Source: Terriglobus aquaticus (GTDB lineage: Bacteria; Acidobacteriota; Terriglobia; Terriglobales; Acidobacteriaceae). From it: a stretch of 64,000 bases of DNA. The translations under genes and the position numbers were made by a program. Of the stretch, positions 1-8,321 are shown in pieces. The stretch is taken from contig NZ_JAGSYB010000001.1 of the NCBI RefSeq assembly GCF_025685415.1, forward strand, positions 3,782,001-3,846,000, given 5' to 3'. The notes under the pieces are model-generated. The model searched no databases, was not told the origin of the DNA, and saw only the letters and a program-made list of their open reading frames with translations. How positions within the stretch are numbered: position 1 is the first letter of the stretch; every line of letters starts with the position of its first letter.

Positions 1-771
1 CTGGACCGCATCATCGCGCGCATTCGCAAGACTGGTGCAATTGCCGGCATGATCACGAACGGCTACAACCTGAACCGCGAGCGCATCGAGCGGCTGAACA
101 AGGCCGGCCTGGACCACCTCCAGATTTCAATCGACAACGTGATGCCCGACGAGGTCTCCAAGAAGTCGCTCAAGGTGCTGGACCAGCGCCTCTTGTGGCT
201 GGCGGAGTACGCAGACTTCCACGTCAACATCAATTCCGTCGTCGGCGGCGGCATCCCGAATCCGGAAGACGCTTACGTGGTGAGCACGCGCGCTCTGGCA
301 CTCGGTTTCTCCTCGACCATCGGCATCATCCACGACGGCAGCGGGCAGTTGCGGCCGCTGGGTGGAGCGGAGCGCAATGTGTGGGAGCGGGTCCGCGGTC
401 TGACGCGACGCAGCTATACGCGTTTCAACAAGTTTCAGGAAGCGATCGCGAACGGCGAGCCGAACGACTGGCGCTGCCGGGCGGGTTCGCGCTACCTGTA
501 TGTGTGCGAGAACGGCTTGGTGCACTACTGCTCGCAGCAGCGCGGCTACCCGGGCGTTCCTCTGGCGCAGTACACCACCGCCGACGTAAAGCGCGAGTTC
601 CTGACGGAAAAGGGATGCGCGCCCAATTGCACCATCTCGTGCGTGCACCAGGTGAGTTACATCGATCACTGGCGCGCACCGCAGCACGCCGATCCGGCTC
701 CTCCGCGCGCGCAAAGCGGGCACGGAGCAGGGCGGCCTTCCGGGCCGGCCGACCTCGTTCAGATCACCTAG
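1..771 (+). CDS. Radical SAM protein, C-terminal part (5' end outside window)
   Basis: The frame is open from base 1, so the start and the CxxxCxxC iron-sulfur motif lie upstream of the window. The visible part looks like the second half of a radical SAM barrel (the stretch ITNGYNL, then LQISIDNV). A Cys-rich tail follows: six cysteines between bases 475 and 642, the last three spaced CxxxCxxxC, as in SPASM or twitch domains that hold auxiliary iron-sulfur clusters. The last ~50 residues are Pro/Ala/Gly-rich and probably unstructured. The substrate cannot be read from the sequence. The gene downstream encodes a Lys-rich exported protein, but nothing ties the two together. The family call is solid and the function is unknown. 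Confidence 0.8.
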   Translation: MDRIIARIRKTGAIAGMITNGYNLNRERIERLNKAGLDHLQISIDNVMPDEVSKKSLKVLDQRLLWLAEYADFHVNINSVVGGGIPNPEDAYVVSTRALALGFSSTIGIIHDGSGQLRPLGGAERNVWERVRGLTRRSYTRFNKFQEAIANGEPNDWRCRAGSRYLYVCENGLVHYCSQQRGYPGVPLAQYTTADVKREFLTEKGCAPNCTISCVHQVSYIDHWRAPQHADPAPPRAQSGHGAGRPSGPADLVQIT

Positions 772-876
772 CGCACCTGACCGATTCGCACGGATGCAGT
801 CTGAAAAAGCAACTCCGTGTTGCTGGACTGAGTGGCGTCCCGGGCTCCCCCTGCATCGAATCAAGCAGGAGATTGT

Positions 877-1164
877 ATGAGCTTCAATCGCGTTCGACCT
901 CTTCTGTTGTGTGCCCTGATGTGTGGCATGGTTGCCGTTCCCGTACGGGTGCTGGCCCAAACCCCGCAGGCTGCGAGTTCCGATGCCAACGCTCCCGTGA
1001 CCTCGAAGGGTCAGGAAGACTCGCTGAAGAACGAGGAAAAGGCCAACAAGCAGCGCGCCAAGGCGGCCAAGGAGCAGCGCAAGGCGTTGCGGGCCCAGGA
1101 CAAGGCAGCGAAGGCCGAAAAGAAGGCGGGCGTAAGTCCGGCAGCGACCACTACGCCACAGTAG
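877..1164 (+). CDS. Small exported Lys/Ala-rich protein (paralogue 1)
   Basis: A 95-residue protein with a Sec-type signal peptide (about residues 1-25, ending near VLAQ). After it comes a short Thr/Ser/Ala segment and then a highly charged Lys/Ala/Glu/Gln helix with KEQRKALRAQDKAAKAEKK-like composition. I chose the ATG at 877 because an AGGAGA ribosome binding site lies 4 bases upstream and the hydrophobic leader begins there. A longer reading from 832 has no such support. It resembles the next gene in size, leader and charged tail, so the two are tandem paralogues. I recognise no family or activity. A periplasmic, polyanion-binding or coiled-coil role is only a guess. Confidence 0.7.
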   Translation: MSFNRVRPLLLCALMCGMVAVPVRVLAQTPQAASSDANAPVTSKGQEDSLKNEEKANKQRAKAAKEQRKALRAQDKAAKAEKKAGVSPAATTTPQ

Positions 1165-1277
1165 GTCGTGGCGCGTTTCGCCGATGTGCGCGGAACGAGG
1201 TGGTAGCGGCCCGGTCTGGGACTGCGCTGCTACGTTGGCGTTCCGTATGTCTTGATCGACAAGCAAGGAGAAACTCG

Positions 1278-1544
1278 ATGCGAATGATTCAGGGACTAGC
1301 GGTGGTTTCGCTACTGGTGGGAATGAGTGCGCCGGTGGTGGCGCAAATGGCCTCGCAGGACACGGCTGCATCCCGCGACCAATTGAAAGCGGACTCGCAC
1401 GCCAGCAAGAAGGCCTCAAAAGCCGACAAGGAACAGGCCAAGGCGGACAAGAAGCAGCGCAAGGCGCTGGGAACGCACGAGCAGAAGGAAGCAGACAAGG
1501 CACAGGACAAGGCCGACAAGAAGGCCGCCGAAGTTCCGCAATAA
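1278..1544 (+). CDS. Small exported Lys/Ala-rich protein (paralogue 2)
   Basis: An 88-residue protein with a signal peptide (MRMIQGLAVV... to VVAQ, about residue 23) and a tail almost wholly of Lys, Ala, Asp and Gln, with repeated ADK/KADK units. The ATG at 1278 follows an AAGGAG ribosome binding site at 1265-1270. The KKQRKAL motif matches KEQRKAL in the preceding gene, which supports tandem duplication followed by divergence. A strong terminator hairpin follows the stop codon, so the pair may be one short transcript. The function is unknown, and the alternating Ala/Lys pattern suggests a long amphipathic helix. Confidence 0.7.
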   Translation: MRMIQGLAVVSLLVGMSAPVVAQMASQDTAASRDQLKADSHASKKASKADKEQAKADKKQRKALGTHEQKEADKAQDKADKKAAEVPQ

Positions 1545-1565
1545 ACCTGGGACAGTAAAAGTCGA

Positions 1566-1597
1566 AACGGCACGCCGCAGGCGTGCCGTTCAGTTTT
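1566..1597 (+). terminator. Rho-independent terminator after the Lys-rich gene pair
   Basis: A perfect 11-bp inverted repeat (AACGGCACGCC / GGCGTGCCGTT) with a GCA loop spans 1566-1590 and is followed by CAGTTTT. It lies 22 bases after the stop at 1544, in the converging gap before the DsbA-like gene. Confidence 0.8.
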
Positions 1598-1614
1598 AAG
1601 CTACTTGCTTCGTA

Positions 1615-2310
1615 CTACTTGTGGGTGGTGCGGGCCACGGTATGGACGGCGGCGGGAGCGGAGTTGTGAGTCTGCTTCAGAGCGGCGTCTATGACCGGGA
1701 ACAGACGGTTCGGATCGGCGCCACCGGTCTCGTTGCCGCTGATGGTCTCGTAGTGGCCATTGTTCTCCACCACAAAAATTGTCGGGGTGCGAGTGACGTT
1801 CAGGCGGAGACCCACGCCGTAGTCGGCCTTGACCTCTCCGGCGAGCTTACCGCCCGGATCGACGACGAACGGCATCGCCTGTCCATGCTTCTGCATGAAC
1901 TGCTTGGTGAAGTTCTGCAGGTCGTCCTTGCTGGCGATGCTGATCTGGTTGCGGAAGACCTGGGTGCGGTACTCGTCCGCTAGGGCGGGGTTGACCTTGT
2001 CCTGCAGGTAGCGGGCAAACACGGCCGCCTCAAAGCTCCACACGTGCATCTGCAGCGGGAAGTCGTAGCGGACGATGGGCACGTGGTACTGCTGAGCCGC
2101 CTGCAGCTCGATCGGGTGGGCGGCGGCGCAGGCCGGGCATTCCAGATCTTCGAAGACGACCACGGCGACACGCTGGCCGGCGGGCGGCTTCAGCATGCTC
2201 GTGTCTTTGAAGTGGCCGTCGCTGGCGGGCCCCAGAATTTGGGCGTGGGCGGCGGCAAAAGGAAGGCTGAGCGCCCCGGCAACAAGCGCAGCGGCAAAAC
2301 GACGGTTCAT
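1615..2310 (-). CDS. Exported DsbA-like thiol:disulfide oxidoreductase
   Basis: A 231-residue protein with a signal peptide (residues 1-24, ending AAHAQ) and a thioredoxin-fold DsbA-like domain. The redox motif CPAC (Cys58, Cys61) sits in VVFEDLECPAC, and the cis-proline loop is in the segment VTRTPTIFVV. Proteins of this type form, or sometimes reduce, disulfides in the periplasm. I used the ATG at 2310 because the leader starts there. The longer frame to 2397 adds a charged, non-conserved extension in front of the signal peptide. It has no operon partner: it converges with the terminator on its 3' side and diverges from the TolC-like gene. A DsbB partner is not in the window. Confidence 0.85.
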   Translation of the reverse strand: MNRRFAAALVAGALSLPFAAAHAQILGPASDGHFKDTSMLKPPAGQRVAVVVFEDLECPACAAAHPIELQAAQQYHVPIVRYDFPLQMHVWSFEAAVFARYLQDKVNPALADEYRTQVFRNQISIASKDDLQNFTKQFMQKHGQAMPFVVDPGGKLAGEVKADYGVGLRLNVTRTPTIFVVENNGHYETISGNETGGADPNRLFPVIDAALKQTHNSAPAAVHTVARTTHK

Positions 2311-2453
2311 GCAGACTCCCGGCCGGCGAATAAGCACGTGGCGGCCTCTTCTGATTCTAGACGCAGCCGAGTGCCGGTGGTTAGGGCGCGGCGGCACGGG
2401 TTCCGGTCAGAAATCCGCAACCGGCTCTCTCCCGCTGGAATCCAATCCGAGAG

Positions 2454-4115
2454 ATGACTCGAGGGGAACGAACCAAGCTGCCTACGCAGCACCAATCGCC
2501 GGTGCGCGCGCGTGCAGCCGTGCCGCTGTTATGTTGTGCGCTGCTGACCGGTGTGGCGGCAGCGCAGGATACGGCGCAGCCCGCGCCGTTCAACGCTCAG
2601 ACCACGACCGTGGGACAGGCCAACCAGGCTCCGCTGCCGGTGGCTCCGCCCGCTGCCCCAGCGATTCAGACCGCCCAACGGACCCTGCGGCAGCCCCCGA
2701 TCGCGGCGGCGCCGGACCTACCATTTGAGCCACAGCCGCAGCAGCCATCACTCCTGGTGACGCAGGGGCTGGCGGGCGCGGCGCCACGCGACCTTGGACA
2801 CGGCGTCAAAACTCCGGTCTCGACCGGATCGCCGATCAATCTTTCGCTCGCCGACGCTGTGAACTTGGGGCTGGAGCGGTCGTTGCGCATAAGTGTGGAT
2901 CAGCAGCGCGAGCGACAGGTGGCCGGCCTGCGGTCGGTGGCCTTCAACGCCCTTATCCCAACCCTCACCGCGGTGGGCCGGACCAGCACCCAGCAGGTAA
3001 ACCTGGCGGCGATGGGCTTCAGCCCGGCCGCGGTGCAGCCGCTCCTGCCGCCCGGAACGCCCCCGCTGCAGACTATCGTGCGATACGACGTGACCAGCGC
3101 CCAGTTGAACCTGAATCAGCAGCTCTTCAACCTGCCCGCGTACGAGGTGTACAAAGCCGCACGCGAGCAGGCGAAGATCGCAACACTACAGACCTACTCC
3201 GACCGCGGCGAGATTGTGCAGGACGTCGCCACCCAGTATCTGCGGGTACTGGCGGATGAAGCTTCGATCCGCGACGCCGAGGGCCAACTGGTAAGCGACC
3301 GCGAGCTGGAGCGGCAGGCGCAGGCGCGCAAGGACGCGGGCACCGGCACCAACCTGGACCTCTTGCGCGCACGAGTAACTCGGCAGCAGCGTGAGCAGCA
3401 GCTGGTGCAGTTGCGCAACAGCCTTGATAAAGACAAGATCCAGTTGAACCGGAACATGGGACTGGCGGCTGATCAGCCGCTGGTGCTGACCGATCCTGTG
3501 CCCTACCACGAACTGGACGCGCTGCCGCTGGAGACCGCACGGCAGGTGGCGTACAAGCGGCGCAAAGATCTGCTTGGGCTGGAGGCGCAGTTGCGCTCGG
3601 CTGAGCTGCAGCGCAAAGCGATCGCCTATGAGCGGCTGCCGGCTGCGACGCTGGGCGGATACTACGGCGTAATCGGGCAGACGCATGGGCTGTACCACGG
3701 CGACTTCGTGGCGCAGGGCGGCATCAACTTCCCGATTTTCGAGGAAGCTCGCATCCGCGGCGATCGTGAGGTGGCCGATTCGCAATTGACACGGCTCCGG
3801 GCGCAGATTCGAAGCGTTCGCGCCGACATCGATCAGCAGATCCGGTCGAGCATGCTGGACGTACAAACGGCGGACGACCTTGTCAAGGCGGCCACAAGCA
3901 ACGTGAACCTGGCGGCTGAGGCCCTGAGCGACGCTCAGCAGCGGTACCGGGCGGGCGTGGACGACACATTGCCCGTGGTGCGGGCGCAAGCCACGCTGGT
4001 GAATGCGCAGTCTCAACTGGTGAATGCGTTGTTTCAGTTCAACCAGGCAAAGCTGCAACTCGCCCGGAACACGGGCGTCCTGGAATCGCAGTACGACAGC
4101 TACCTGAACCAGTAA
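2454..4115 (+). CDS. TolC-family outer membrane efflux protein
   Basis: A 553-residue protein with a signal peptide (cleavage near residue 37, GVAAAQ) and a ~90-residue Pro/Ala/Gln-rich linker. Two outer-membrane-efflux repeats follow, with the long heptad-like helices typical of TolC tunnels (for example the Leu/Gln/Arg-rich stretch at residues 240-330 and again at 440-550). It should form a trimeric channel across the outer membrane for a tripartite pump. The next gene is a single-component MFS carrier and there is no periplasmic adaptor nearby, so the pump partner is not identified. The N-terminal linker is longer than in E. coli TolC. Confidence 0.88.
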   Translation: MTRGERTKLPTQHQSPVRARAAVPLLCCALLTGVAAAQDTAQPAPFNAQTTTVGQANQAPLPVAPPAAPAIQTAQRTLRQPPIAAAPDLPFEPQPQQPSLLVTQGLAGAAPRDLGHGVKTPVSTGSPINLSLADAVNLGLERSLRISVDQQRERQVAGLRSVAFNALIPTLTAVGRTSTQQVNLAAMGFSPAAVQPLLPPGTPPLQTIVRYDVTSAQLNLNQQLFNLPAYEVYKAAREQAKIATLQTYSDRGEIVQDVATQYLRVLADEASIRDAEGQLVSDRELERQAQARKDAGTGTNLDLLRARVTRQQREQQLVQLRNSLDKDKIQLNRNMGLAADQPLVLTDPVPYHELDALPLETARQVAYKRRKDLLGLEAQLRSAELQRKAIAYERLPAATLGGYYGVIGQTHGLYHGDFVAQGGINFPIFEEARIRGDREVADSQLTRLRAQIRSVRADIDQQIRSSMLDVQTADDLVKAATSNVNLAAEALSDAQQRYRAGVDDTLPVVRAQATLVNAQSQLVNALFQFNQAKLQLARNTGVLESQYDSYLNQ

Positions 4116-4167
4116 CGCCGTCGCTGCGCCTAACCGCGTTCTGGCGTGTGACACCATAGACGGAGCG

Positions 4168-5478
4168 ATGTCCGCAGCGGAGCCTCGACAACCCGGAGCG
4201 CAGTCGGCGTTTGCATCGCCATCGTTTCGCAACTACCAGGTGGCGCGCTTTCTGGTGATCTTGGGCGCCGAGGCGCAATCGGTCGCCGTGGCGTGGCAGA
4301 TTTACCAGCTCACGCATTCGGCACTGCTGCTCGGATCCACGGGGCTGGCGCTGTTCCTGCCCAGCATCCTGTTTGTACTGCCGGCGGGGCACACGGCGGA
4401 CCGGTACGACCGCAAGCGGGTGATCCTCACGTGTTACGGTCTGCAACTGGTTTGCAGCGCGGCACTGTTCGCCATCAGTTACATGGGTCTGCGCAGCATC
4501 ATCACGATCTACGTCCTGCTGTTCTTCATCGGGGTGGGACGGGCCTTCTCGGGGCCGGCTGCGTCGGCGATCCTGCCGCAACTGGTTCCTAAGGAAAGCT
4601 TCGTCAATGCGATGACCTGGGGCTCGGCGGTCTTCCAGACGGCGAACATCAGCGGACCCGCGCTAGGTGGCTTGCTGTTCACGATTGCGCTGCACGGCCA
4701 GGCAGCGCGGCTGAACGGAGCGCCACTGGTGTACCTGGTTACGATCGTGATGCTCGTGGGATTCCTGGGGCTGGTGAGCACGCTGCAACCCCGCCGGGAA
4801 GCGACGGAGAAGAAGGCGTTCACGCTCGAAGCGATGCTGGTCGGCATGCGCTATGTGAAGCAGGCGCGGCTTTTGCTGGGGTCGATTTCGCTGGACATGT
4901 TCGCGGTGCTGCTGGGCGGTGCCGTGTCGCTGATGCCGATCTTTGCGCAGGACATCCTGCACGCCGGAGCGCGCGGGTTGGGCGTGCTGCGCGCCGCGCC
5001 GGCGGTGGGTGCGCTGATCATGTCGGTCACGCTGGCGAAGTTCCCCATCAAGCGGAACGCGGGCAAGCTGATGCTGGTGTGCGTGGGCATCTTCGGTGCC
5101 GCTACGGTAGGTTTTGGCCTGTCGAAATCGATTCCGTTTTCGCTGGTGATGCTGGTGATCATCGGAGCGACGGACAACGTCTCAGTCATCGTGCGGTCGT
5201 CAATACTGCAGCTTGGAACGCCGCCGCAGATGCGCGGGCGCGTGTCTGCGGTGAATGCGATCTTCCTGGGGACCAGCAACGAGTTCGGCGAGTTCGAAAG
5301 CGGCGTCACGGCGCAATGGTTGGGAGCCGTGCGAGCCGTGGTCCTCGGCGGCATCGGATCCATGATGGTGACAGGCTTGTGGGCGGTGTTCTTTCCACCG
5401 CTGCGCAAGGTGAATACGCTGACGACGGAAGAGTTGCTCGCCGCGAATGCAACCAGCGTGAGCGAGCCGATCAACTAG
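4168..5478 (+). CDS. MFS transporter, EntS-like exporter
   Basis: A 436-residue protein with about twelve hydrophobic segments. The MFS loop motif HTADRYDRKRV lies between helices 2 and 3, and the end of the first half is typical of the enterobactin-exporter-type (EntS) MFS group (the GPAASAILPQLVP and SGPALGGLLF segments). It sits in the inner membrane and probably exports a small molecule. The gene begins 52 bases after the TolC-type gene and 45 bases before the next gene on the same strand, so cotranscription is plausible. No siderophore genes are nearby, so the substrate is open. Confidence 0.85.
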   Translation: MSAAEPRQPGAQSAFASPSFRNYQVARFLVILGAEAQSVAVAWQIYQLTHSALLLGSTGLALFLPSILFVLPAGHTADRYDRKRVILTCYGLQLVCSAALFAISYMGLRSIITIYVLLFFIGVGRAFSGPAASAILPQLVPKESFVNAMTWGSAVFQTANISGPALGGLLFTIALHGQAARLNGAPLVYLVTIVMLVGFLGLVSTLQPRREATEKKAFTLEAMLVGMRYVKQARLLLGSISLDMFAVLLGGAVSLMPIFAQDILHAGARGLGVLRAAPAVGALIMSVTLAKFPIKRNAGKLMLVCVGIFGAATVGFGLSKSIPFSLVMLVIIGATDNVSVIVRSSILQLGTPPQMRGRVSAVNAIFLGTSNEFGEFESGVTAQWLGAVRAVVLGGIGSMMVTGLWAVFFPPLRKVNTLTTEELLAANATSVSEPIN

Positions 5479-5523
5479 AAGCCCGCATCCTACCCTGAAC
5501 GAAAACCACTGAGGAGCCTGCCT

Positions 5524-6303
5524 GTGGCGATGCTGGATGCGAACGGACCGGAGCGGGATGGCGAAGAGGACCGGCCGAGCGGGAACGGGAAGAAGCTTGC
5601 GTTTGCGCTAACGGCGATCATGCTGCTGGTGGTCGCGGTGCGCGTGTACTTCGTGGTGAAGCAGCGCCGCGATGCCCAAGTGGTCCATGTGAATGAGGGA
5701 CCCGCGCTGGGGCTGACGCAAGACGACTACATCGTTCCGAAGAAGATGTATCCGCACACCCTTGCGGATGCGCGGGCGTTGGATGGAAAGCCGATCTGGG
5801 TGTTTGCCGGGAACCAGATGAACTTCTATCCGGCGACGGCGACGCATGTGAACTTTGCCAAGGCTGCGGGCCTGCTCCAGGGCGCGGAGCAGCTGGACGT
5901 CGTGAACTTCATCGAGCAGGTAGCCCCGGCAAGTCTGTTCACGCGCATCCCGCGCGGCGACCGGCAGGTGCTGATGCTGTTTCACCGCAAGGCCGATCCC
6001 GGCCCGCTATATGGCGTGGCAGTGGGGTACCACGAGGCGGCGGGCTACACCTTCTACCTGGACGAGGCGTTCTTCTACGACGATCCGCACGTGACCTATA
6101 AGCACTGGCCGGCGCCCATCTGGCAGGCGATCGACGCGCACAAGGCCGTGCTTGGCATGAACGAGTTGCAGGCGCAGCTGGCACTTGGACAGGTAAGCCG
6201 TCCCGGGCCGGGTGAGCCGAACAATCGCACGGTGGAGTTCGACAACAACGGGCACCCGGTGACGATCGTCTTCGAACACAAGAAGGCTACGAAGATCGAG
6301 TAG
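5524..6303 (+). CDS. Membrane-anchored protein of unknown function
   Basis: A 259-residue protein with a charged 23-residue N-terminus, one transmembrane helix (about 25-45) and a ~210-residue soluble domain that should face the periplasm. I recognise no catalytic motif. The domain is rich in aromatic residues and has the look of a small alpha/beta sensor or binding domain. The GTG at 5524 is preferred because GAGGAG (5511-5516) is 7 bases upstream. The in-frame ATG at 5530 is the alternative. It is the third gene of the TolC/MFS run, and its stop is followed by a strong hairpin at 6321. Confidence 0.7.
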   Translation: MAMLDANGPERDGEEDRPSGNGKKLAFALTAIMLLVVAVRVYFVVKQRRDAQVVHVNEGPALGLTQDDYIVPKKMYPHTLADARALDGKPIWVFAGNQMNFYPATATHVNFAKAAGLLQGAEQLDVVNFIEQVAPASLFTRIPRGDRQVLMLFHRKADPGPLYGVAVGYHEAAGYTFYLDEAFFYDDPHVTYKHWPAPIWQAIDAHKAVLGMNELQAQLALGQVSRPGPGEPNNRTVEFDNNGHPVTIVFEHKKATKIE

Positions 6304-6312
6304 AGCCTGGCG

Positions 6313-7110
6313 TCAGGCGAGTGCGGGCACGCTGCGGCGTGCCCGCACCTTTGCGTGGATGCCGTCCCAGAGCCGCAGGCGTGACTCCAGCGCGTGCACC
6401 GCTGCAGTCTCGGCCTCTTGCCACTTCGTTTCGTCGTCGCCGCAGAGTTCGCTTATCATGCGCAGCGCCATGGGGCCATGTTCTTCGCCGTCGACTTCGA
6501 TGTGCCGCTGCAGGTACCAGACGAACGTCTCAAGGCGGCCGGCGAGTTCGCGGTTCAGGTCGCGCACAAAGCCCTGAAACATGTCGGGGATCAGGTCTTC
6601 GCGGCCAAAGGTGAACGCGGCGGCGGTGACGTGAAGCTTGTCTTGCGCGAGGAGCGCAAACGTATCGCCGACGAAGCTCTGCGCCTCCTGCGGCGCGCCG
6701 CTGGCAGCCAGGGCCGGGCCGAGCAGATCACCATTGCGCAAGGATTGCAAAAGCGCATCGATCGCGGCGGTGGAGGCTCCGCACTGTTGCATGGCGAGGC
6801 GATAAAGCTCGAAGTGACTGAGCGGCTCTCCCTGGTACACATCGCTCTCTTCGCCGAGAACAATCTCGTTGATCAGGCGGCGGCTTTCGGGCAGCGGGCT
6901 GGGCGTCCACGGCACCTCGACCGACGTAAGGCCACGCTGCAGAGCCTTGAGCAGACTCATAAAATCCCACACGGCGAATACATGGGCTTCCATGAACAGG
7001 TGCAGGTCTTTCAGAGTTTCGAGCGAGGCGTAGAGCGGGTGCTGGCTCAAGCGCGTGTACAGCGGCTGCAGGCGAGTTGTGAGTGCGGAGATACGTGGGT
7101 TGACGTTCAT
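6313..7110 (-). CDS. DUF3050 family protein
   Basis: A 265-residue, mostly helical protein. It matches DUF3050 by its N-terminal segment (LQPLYTRLSQHPLY, then LHLFMEAHVFAVWDFM) and the later HIEVDGEEHGP stretch. These carry conserved His and Glu residues in a heme-oxygenase-like helical bundle, a fold often used for a diiron or heme centre. The biochemical role of the family is not established. The gene starts 4 bases after the DUF971 gene ends, so the two are almost surely cotranscribed. Its 3' end forms the hairpin noted at 6321-6348. Confidence 0.85.
   Translation of the reverse strand: MNVNPRISALTTRLQPLYTRLSQHPLYASLETLKDLHLFMEAHVFAVWDFMSLLKALQRGLTSVEVPWTPSPLPESRRLINEIVLGEESDVYQGEPLSHFELYRLAMQQCGASTAAIDALLQSLRNGDLLGPALAASGAPQEAQSFVGDTFALLAQDKLHVTAAAFTFGREDLIPDMFQGFVRDLNRELAGRLETFVWYLQRHIEVDGEEHGPMALRMISELCGDDETKWQEAETAAVHALESRLRLWDGIHAKVRARRSVPALA
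6321..6351 (+). terminator. Terminator hairpin inside the 3' end of the facing gene
   Basis: A perfect 12-bp stem (GTGCGGGCACGC / GCGTGCCCGCAC) with a TGCG tetraloop spans 6321-6348 and is followed by CTTTG. It would end transcripts of the plus-strand gene that stops at 6303. It also encodes the last residues of the DUF3050 gene on the minus strand. Confidence 0.65.
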
Positions 7111-7114
7111 GCGG

Positions 7115-7531
7115 CTATGCTTTGCCCTCGTCTAATCGACGCAGAAAGTCCCAGGCGTAGATGCCGCTCTCGTGCCCGTCATTCCAGTGAAATTTGATGG
7201 CATAGCGACCGATGGGCTCTGCTTTGCTGGGACGCGCGGGAGCCTTGTACATGGGAAAGGCGGTGGCGGGTGCGGGCTCCGGTTCGCCTAGGGCGCGGCC
7301 AGACTTCTCGCGCTTCTCGTGGCACGTGGCGCAGGGGCAGGCGTCGCGCAGAAACGGGAAGCTCCAGTGGGAGCGGTGACCGTCCTTCCAGGCAATCGAC
7401 ACACCCGTTCCTCCAGTCAGGTCGACGGAGACTTTGGCAGGCGTGATGGCTTCGGGCGGCAGTTTCTGGTCGCGCTGCTCGGCGCGGCGGGCTTCTTCCT
7501 GGCTGATGAAGCGGATGCCCTCGTGACTCAT
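7115..7531 (-). CDS. DUF971 (GBBH-like N-terminal domain) protein
   Basis: A 138-residue protein with the compact beta domain found at the N-terminus of gamma-butyrobetaine hydroxylases and as the stand-alone DUF971. Markers are ISIAWKDGH-like and SFPFLRDACPCATC segments and, near the C-terminus, IKFHWNDGHESGIYAWDFLR. The CPCATC cysteines could bind a metal. Stand-alone members are often linked to iron-sulfur or iron metabolism, but no activity is known here. It sits between the ABC ATPase gene (4-base gap) and the DUF3050 gene (4-base gap). Confidence 0.88.
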   Translation of the reverse strand: MSHEGIRFISQEEARRAEQRDQKLPPEAITPAKVSVDLTGGTGVSIAWKDGHRSHWSFPFLRDACPCATCHEKREKSGRALGEPEPAPATAFPMYKAPARPSKAEPIGRYAIKFHWNDGHESGIYAWDFLRRLDEGKA

Positions 7532-7535
7532 GCCT

Positions 7536-8312
7536 CTAGTTTACGAGGGCGGGCAGTTCGGGCGTGGCCGCGATGAGTTGCTGCGTATAAGTCTGCGTGG
7601 GGTGGTCGCAAATGGCGAGAGCGTCACCCTGTTCCACGACCTGCCCGCGCTGCATCACAGCTACGCGGTCGCACAGATATCGGACCAGCGGCATGCTGTG
7701 GCTGATGAACAGGCAGGTGAGACCGTGACGCCGCTGCAGGTCGCGCAGCAGGTTGATGACCTGGGCGCCGACGGAGACGTCCAGCGCGCTGACCGGCTCG
7801 TCGAGCACAAGAAAGTCGGGCCGCAGCAGCAGGGCGCGAGCGATATTGATGCGCTGTCGCTGACCGCCGCTGAACTCGTGCGGGTAGCGCGGCAGCGCGG
7901 TGGCAGGCAGGCCGACTTCGTCGAGCATGGCACGCAGGCGTTGGTCGATCTCCGGGCCGCGAGCGGCGTCGCGGTGAATGGCGAAGGGCTCGGCGAGAAT
8001 GTCGCGGACCCGCATGCGCGGATTGAGCGCGGCGTAGGGATCCTGGAAGACAATGCCCATGCGGCGGCGCAGCATGCGCAGTTCGTGCGGCGAGGCGGCG
8101 AGTACGTCGATGCCGTCGAAGGTGACGCGGCCTTCGGTGGGCTCGATGAGCCGCAGGATCATGCGCGCGACGGTGCTCTTGCCGCTGCCGGACTCACCGA
8201 CGACGCCGAAGATTTCGCCTCGGTCGATCGAGAGCGAAACGTCCGAAACGACGGTGTGCGGGCCGTAGCGCTTGGTGAGGTTCGAGGCGGTGATCAGCGG
8301 CTCAGAAGCCAT
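7536..8312 (-). CDS. ABC transporter ATP-binding protein, oligopeptide/dipeptide type
   Basis: A 258-residue ATPase with Walker A GESGSGKS (39-46), the Q-loop in IVFQDPYAALNPRM, signature FSGGQRQR and Walker B FLVLDEPVSALD. The NPRM segment after the Q-loop is typical of DppF/OppF subunits. It lacks the C-terminal oligopeptide extension of full-length OppF (about 320 residues). No permease, binding protein or second ATPase is next to it, so it is either a lone subunit serving a distant transporter or has been reused. It is 9 bases from the metallophosphatase gene upstream and 4 bases from the DUF971 gene. Confidence 0.88.
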   Translation of the reverse strand: MASEPLITASNLTKRYGPHTVVSDVSLSIDRGEIFGVVGESGSGKSTVARMILRLIEPTEGRVTFDGIDVLAASPHELRMLRRRMGIVFQDPYAALNPRMRVRDILAEPFAIHRDAARGPEIDQRLRAMLDEVGLPATALPRYPHEFSGGQRQRINIARALLLRPDFLVLDEPVSALDVSVGAQVINLLRDLQRRHGLTCLFISHSMPLVRYLCDRVAVMQRGQVVEQGDALAICDHPTQTYTQQLIAATPELPALVN

Positions 8313-8321
8313 CCGTGAAGT

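Noticed and set aside
195-1277. Long open frame upstream of the second Lys-rich gene
   Set aside because: Only the part from ATG 1278 has a ribosome binding site and signal peptide. The rest is an out-of-frame shadow of other genes.
127-1503. 458-codon open frame on the minus strand
   Set aside because: It is antisense to the radical SAM and Lys-rich genes, has Arg/Pro/Ser-biased composition and no recognisable domain. GC-rich DNA gives many such shadows.
1-1544. Radical SAM protein plus small peptides as a RiPP system
   Set aside because: The small proteins have Sec signal peptides and Lys-rich tails, not leader/core organisation, and no RiPP recognition element or peptidase/transporter is nearby.
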